Below, in pieces: positions 5,761 through 8,850 of a DNA stretch of 8,850 nt. The notes under the pieces are model-generated. The model saw only the letters and a program-made list of their open reading frames with translations. It searched no databases and was not told the DNA's origin. How positions within the stretch are numbered: position 1 is the stretch's first letter; each line of letters begins with the position of its first letter. Source of the stretch: an uncultured Desulfobacterium sp. Its GTDB lineage: Bacteria; Desulfobacterota; Desulfobacteria; Desulfobacterales; Desulfobacteraceae. The stretch covers positions 1-8,850 of the forward strand of contig CAKZLA010000050.1 of NCBI GenBank assembly GCA_937124525.1. Reading direction: 5' to 3'. The translations under genes and the position numbers were made by a program.

Positions 5761-6631
5761 GGGGCGCACCAGCCATGAGCTGAAATCCAAACACCGCCAA
5801 AAAAATCAAAATTCCCGGAACGATAACCAGCCAGGGCGCTTCTGACATAAAGCCGATGCCCTGATTGATCATGCTGCCCCATTCCGGCAGGGGCGGTTGA
5901 AGACCAATCCCCAGGAACCCCAGACCGGATATATTTAAAATGGTTCTGCCCATGCCAAGACTTGCCAGGGTAAAAAGCTGGGGAGTCAACTCGGGAAAAA
6001 TATAACGCCGGATTAGAAAAGCAGCATTAAAACCCAGAAGGTATCCGGCTTCAAGATGGGGAGCCTGCTTGATGGATCGGGTCATGTTCCGGACAAGACG
6101 ACAATAATCGCACCACATTGTGGCGGACAGTGCAAAAACCAGGGTGGTCATGGATCCCCCCAGTGTCCCGGCCAGGATAATGGCCAGGAGGGTTCCGGGA
6201 AAGGCCAGGGTGCCGTCCACCAGCCGCATGACCACAAGATCACTCCATCCTTCGCGATATCCGGCCACAACCCCCAGAAAAGAACCTATGATAAGGGAGA
6301 TACTGGTACAGGAAAATGAGATCAATAATGACGATCGCCCGCCATACAGCAGACGGCTGAGCACCGACCGGCCCAGATGATCCGACCCGAGAAGGTGTGT
6401 CCCCCCTGGAGCACAAAGGGTAAGAGAGAGGTCCTGTTTAAGTGGGTCCTGGGATATTAGAAGGGGACCCACGATAATAAGCAAAAAGATCCCGGAAACC
6501 AGCATGATTCCGCACCTCCGGGGGGACGGGCGTAGCAGATTTCCAAGGAGTCTTTTGGAATGCATTAAAGAGATATCTCCAGACAATTTTTCAAAAACCA
6601 ATCCAGACACCTTCCGGAACACACCCGTCAT
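5750..6631 (-). CDS. Nickel/peptide-type ABC importer permease, second subunit (NikC/DppC-like)
   Basis: This inner-membrane permease forms the pore with the NikB-like protein. It has 293 residues from ATG 6631, which overlaps the previous stop as ATGA (6628-6631) behind a GGGGGGAG ribosome site. That is why this start is preferred to the ATG at 6676. Family features are an N-terminal tail and first helix at about 41-60 (GIMLVSGIFLLIIVGPLL), the DppC/NikC signature LLGSDHLGRSVLSRLLYGGR at about 80-99, helices near 101-123 and 141-172, the EAA loop EAGYLLGFNAAFLIRRYIFPE at 194-214, and LGFLGIGLQPPLPEWGSMI at 237-255. The last helix ends in FGFQLMAGAPHER, a little shorter than the usual GD-LRD-xxDP ending, but the protein is otherwise complete. 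Confidence 0.92.
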   Translation of the reverse strand: MTGVFRKVSGLVFEKLSGDISLMHSKRLLGNLLRPSPRRCGIMLVSGIFLLIIVGPLLISQDPLKQDLSLTLCAPGGTHLLGSDHLGRSVLSRLLYGGRSSLLISFSCTSISLIIGSFLGVVAGYREGWSDLVVMRLVDGTLAFPGTLLAIILAGTLGGSMTTLVFALSATMWCDYCRLVRNMTRSIKQAPHLEAGYLLGFNAAFLIRRYIFPELTPQLFTLASLGMGRTILNISGLGFLGIGLQPPLPEWGSMINQGIGFMSEAPWLVIVPGILIFLAVFGFQLMAGAPHER

Positions 6632-7584
6632 ATCTCTCCCCCCAGGGCCAAACGGCGGGGATCCAGCCAGGCACATGCCAGATCGGCAATAAGATTGGCC
6701 CCCACATAAAAAAGCCCGATTAACAGCGTCACCGCCTGAATCATGGGAATATCCCGCCCCTGAATGGACTCCAGAAGTAGAAAACCGATACCAGGCCAGT
6801 TGAACAGATTTTCCAGCACCACCACACCGTCCAGCACATGGGCCAGCTGTAGCGAGAGAAAGGTAACCACAGGTACCGCACCGTTTCTGAATCCATGATC
6901 CAGCAGCACCCGACGCTCCGGCACGCCCTTTATGCGTGCAAACTGCAGGTAAAAGGCATTCTTTACATCCACCACCGCCGTCCGGATGACCCGGCTGGAT
7001 ACCGCAGCCAGGCCAAGCCCCAGGGTGATGGCCGGAAGCACCATATTAGCCGGTTCATGGAATCCTGCAGCTGGCAGCAATCGCATGCGGATGGCCAGGA
7101 GCAAAATCAAAAATGCCCCCAGTACAAATCCCGGCAGGGAGACCATGAGGCTTGAAAATGCGGCGGATAAAAGATCCAGCACGGATCCTGGCCGAAGACC
7201 GGCCAGTATCCCCATGGGAAGTGCCAATACCAGAGAAAAAATCATGGCGGCAGAGGCAAGTTTCAGTGAAAGCCCCAGGTGAAACCCCAACACCTCAGCA
7301 ATGGGCTGATCGGTGACCATGGAACGTCCCAGATCAAAACGAACGGTTCTGCCCACCCACCTGCCGTATAACCACAAGGCAGAGCGATTCAGGTGGGCCT
7401 CCTGCCGAACCTGCTCCACCCGCTCCTGATTCAACCCATCCTCACCATACTGTGCCATGGTCACTTTCACTGCCAGATCTCCCGGCATGGCCATCAACAA
7501 AATAAAGGTAAGCGTCGACACCCCAAAGGCCACAAAGAAACCCTGGAACAGTCTTAATCCGATGCGACGGACAATTATTTCCAC
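6628..7584 (-). CDS. Nickel/peptide-type ABC importer permease, first subunit (NikB/DppB-like)
   Basis: This inner-membrane permease has 318 residues, the normal length for NikB/DppB. It begins with a basic tip and the first helix (RRIGLRLFQGFFVAFGVST, about 6-24), followed by the periplasmic region with FDLGRSMVTDQPI at 83-95 (the conserved DLGxS...P motif). Helices follow at about 107-130, 142-166 and 181-200. The EAA-type cytoplasmic loop FARIKGVPERRVLLDHGFRN is at 215-234, and the conserved LENLFNWPGIGFLLLESIQGRD and the last helix at about 284-305 complete it. The start is GTG at 7584, overlapping the binding-protein stop by 10 bp with AAGG about 6 nt upstream. The downstream end is coupled to the next permease by ATGA. 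Nickel, peptide or metallophore specificity cannot be read from a permease. Confidence 0.93.
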   Translation of the reverse strand: MEIIVRRIGLRLFQGFFVAFGVSTLTFILLMAMPGDLAVKVTMAQYGEDGLNQERVEQVRQEAHLNRSALWLYGRWVGRTVRFDLGRSMVTDQPIAEVLGFHLGLSLKLASAAMIFSLVLALPMGILAGLRPGSVLDLLSAAFSSLMVSLPGFVLGAFLILLLAIRMRLLPAAGFHEPANMVLPAITLGLGLAAVSSRVIRTAVVDVKNAFYLQFARIKGVPERRVLLDHGFRNGAVPVVTFLSLQLAHVLDGVVVLENLFNWPGIGFLLLESIQGRDIPMIQAVTLLIGLFYVGANLIADLACAWLDPRRLALGGEI

Positions 7585-8850
7585 CGCACGCCTTTTACAT
7601 AGGATTGGATCTCAAAAGGATCAATATTGACCCCCTCAATGCGGTTACTGTAAGCCACAATATGTTCATACCAGGTGATGGGAATAACCGGAAGTTCCTG
7701 CTGGAGCAGCCCAAGAATTTCTTTTCGCAATGTCTGGGAACGACCAGGATCAAAGGTGGCCAGATATTCGGAAAGCATGCGGTTCAATTCAGGAGACTGC
7801 CACCCCATGGCCCCCCAGCTGCTGGCATGGGGTCCGTAGTCCCCGTAAATAGTCCCCACTGCATCGGGAATTTGTCCGAAATTTCTGGCAACCAGGGCTG
7901 CCTGCAGGGTCCCATCGGTATTTTTTTCCGGAATCAGGGACGATTCCACCACCTTAATATTCATCTCAATGCCCACCTGCCGTAGCTGATCCTGAATGGC
8001 CGTGGCAACCGGGGGAAGCATGGGTCTGGCAGCATAGGTCATGAGGTCAAAACTCAATTGATTGCCATCCTTGACAAGGATACCGTCATTGCCGGGTTTC
8101 CAGCCGGACTGGGACAGCAGGGCAGCTGCTTTTTTCGGATCATATGAAAACCCTTTAAGCGCAGCATCATGCCACATGGCTGCGGTGGGCGGCAGCAACT
8201 GGGTGGCCGCCGATGGCGGATTTCGGAGCAGTGCTACAGCAATGCCCTGACGGTCAATGGCAAGGCTGATGGCCTGACGTACCTTTATATCTGAAAAAAA
8301 GGGCAGCTGACAGTTCAACAGCATCAGCCGGGTTCGGGGAATGCTCAGGGTTTCAACAGTTATATCCGAAGATTGTTTCAATTGCCTGGCATCCACAGGG
8401 GAAAGGGTAAAGGCCATTTCAGCCTGCCCCGCCTTCATCATGAATCCCCGGGTTTCTCCCTTGGGAACGGCATGGTATTCGGTTTTTTCAATGCGGGGTT
8501 TTTCTCCCCAATAACCAGGGTAAGCCTGAAATCGAAACAGGGAGCCCCCCTCATGATCTGTCAGCATATACTGCCCTGTACCATAAATGGTTTTGATGTC
8601 ACCTGCTTCATCAAAGGAGGCAGAAGAAATAATACCGGCACTGTAATGGGCGACATAGGCGGGCAGTGCGGAAAAGGGTTTGGCCGTTCGGATCTCAAGG
8701 GTTAAAGGACCGGATGCGGTGATTTTTTCCACCGTGGATTTCACCCCAAAGAGGTTGCCGCATTCGACACAGGCAAAGGGTTCTTCCTCGTTCAGCACCC
8801 GCTGGCTGAGCGCCGCATCGGTGAGGTCAAGCTGCGGGGCGAGGGTGATC
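7575..8850 (-). CDS. Family 5 solute-binding protein (NikA-like), partial; 5' part not SBP-like
   Basis: This is the periplasmic binding protein of the importer, open to the right edge of the window with no credible start inside it (the first in-frame GTG is 8798). From about 8720 down it is a clear SBP_bac_5 protein. GTGQYMLTD, YPGYWGEKPRIEK, FFSDIKVRQAISLAIDRQ, YDPKKAAALLSQSGWKPGN, LRQVGIEMNIKVVE and LLQQELPVIPITWYEHIVAYS follow in family order, ending in VRWK. Spacing parallels E. coli NikA (VDVKALSKTELQITLK against VEKITASGPLTLEIRT). About 100 residues of N-lobe plus the signal peptide are missing, and in their place the frame encodes a different protein type (see the 8721-8850 feature). 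As read here the gene is either a chimera or a broken gene. The ligand could be nickel, an opine-type metallophore or a peptide. Confidence 0.8.
   Translation of the reverse strand, partial: ITLAPQLDLTDAALSQRVLNEEEPFACVECGNLFGVKSTVEKITASGPLTLEIRTAKPFSALPAYVAHYSAGIISSASFDEAGDIKTIYGTGQYMLTDHEGGSLFRFQAYPGYWGEKPRIEKTEYHAVPKGETRGFMMKAGQAEMAFTLSPVDARQLKQSSDITVETLSIPRTRLMLLNCQLPFFSDIKVRQAISLAIDRQGIAVALLRNPPSAATQLLPPTAAMWHDAALKGFSYDPKKAAALLSQSGWKPGNDGILVKDGNQLSFDLMTYAARPMLPPVATAIQDQLRQVGIEMNIKVVESSLIPEKNTDGTLQAALVARNFGQIPDAVGTIYGDYGPHASSWGAMGWQSPELNRMLSEYLATFDPGRSQTLRKEILGLLQQELPVIPITWYEHIVAYSNRIEGVNIDPFEIQSYVKGVRWK
8721..8850 (-). other. Fe-S/zinc-ribbon-like coding fragment joined in frame to the SBP
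   Basis: The minus-strand frame reads ITLAPQLDLTDAALSQR, then VLNEEEPFACVECGNLFG, then VKSTVEKI. The PF-x-C-x2-CG-x2-FG-x-KST-(I/V)-E-(R/K)-I pattern (cysteine codons at 8769-8771 and 8760-8762) is what I recall from bacterial 4Fe-4S dicluster / CxxC-type electron-transfer proteins. It does not resemble any segment of SBP_bac_5 proteins. SBP-like sequence starts directly afterwards (TASGPLTLEIRT). G+C is about 70% in the last 60 bases, about 55% in the 60 before, and about 50% before that. The fragment is open at the window edge. The family call is from motif memory, without a search. Confidence 0.55.

Noticed and set aside
5761..5790. TTG at 5790 as the start of the first ATPase
   Set aside because: It is a rare start codon that would lengthen the overlap to 41 bp. 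ATG at 5760 lies close to the permease stop.
6628..6676. Upstream ATG at 6676 as the start of the second permease
   Set aside because: It would add 15 Gly/Pro-rich residues and a 49-bp overlap. The ATGA junction at 6628-6631 with a GGGGGGAG site is the better start.
1..8850. A hidden new defence, mobile or biosynthetic system
   Set aside because: All long conserved frames are accounted for by two ABC importers. No transposase, integrase, nuclease, toxin or RNA gene is recognisable on either strand.

Overview
The window is bacterial and all nine recognisable protein genes lie on the minus strand, so transcription runs from high to low coordinates. It holds two ABC-type uptake operons back to back. 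Coding DNA is near 50% G+C and intergenic DNA is A+T-rich. Together with the protein style this suggests a Gram-negative bacterium, possibly a Desulfobacterota (sulfate-reducer-like) genome, but that placement is an inference and weakly held.

Operon 1 (8850 down to 3816) is a nickel/peptide/opine-type (PepT) importer in the order binding protein (5' end outside or lost), permease B, permease C, ATPase D, ATPase E/F. This is the nikABCDE / cntABCDF / dpp layout, with translationally coupled overlaps at every junction. The substrate cannot be read from the sequence. The binding protein looks most like the NikA-type branch.

Operon 2 (3598 down to 244) is a glutamate/aspartate importer closely matching E. 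coli GltIJKL in order, length and sequence: periplasmic binding protein, permeases GltJ and GltK, and ATPase GltL. The gltJ-gltK and gltK-gltL junctions overlap by 4 and 8 bp. gltI is separated from gltJ by 331 bp of non-coding DNA.

The non-coding DNA is the most structured part. A 116-bp inverted-repeat element lies just downstream of gltL (100-215). A related, diverged element lies in the gltI-gltJ gap (2411-2646). This second copy appears to carry a different 120-bp inverted-repeat element inserted in its T-tract, flanked by a 9-bp direct repeat. Both look like non-autonomous MITE-type elements.

Other oddities sit in operon 1. The first ~130 nt of the binding-protein frame encode what looks like a 4Fe-4S/zinc-ribbon protein, not a binding-protein N-lobe, and this coincides with a rise to ~70% G+C (chimeric join or real fusion). 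ATPase D carries an in-frame 15-bp tandem repeat. ATPase E/F ends early at a G6 run, where a one-base shift would restore a family-like C-terminus. I see no CRISPR, tRNA, rRNA, phage or defence system, and no clearly new multi-gene system. The rest is ordinary transport biology.
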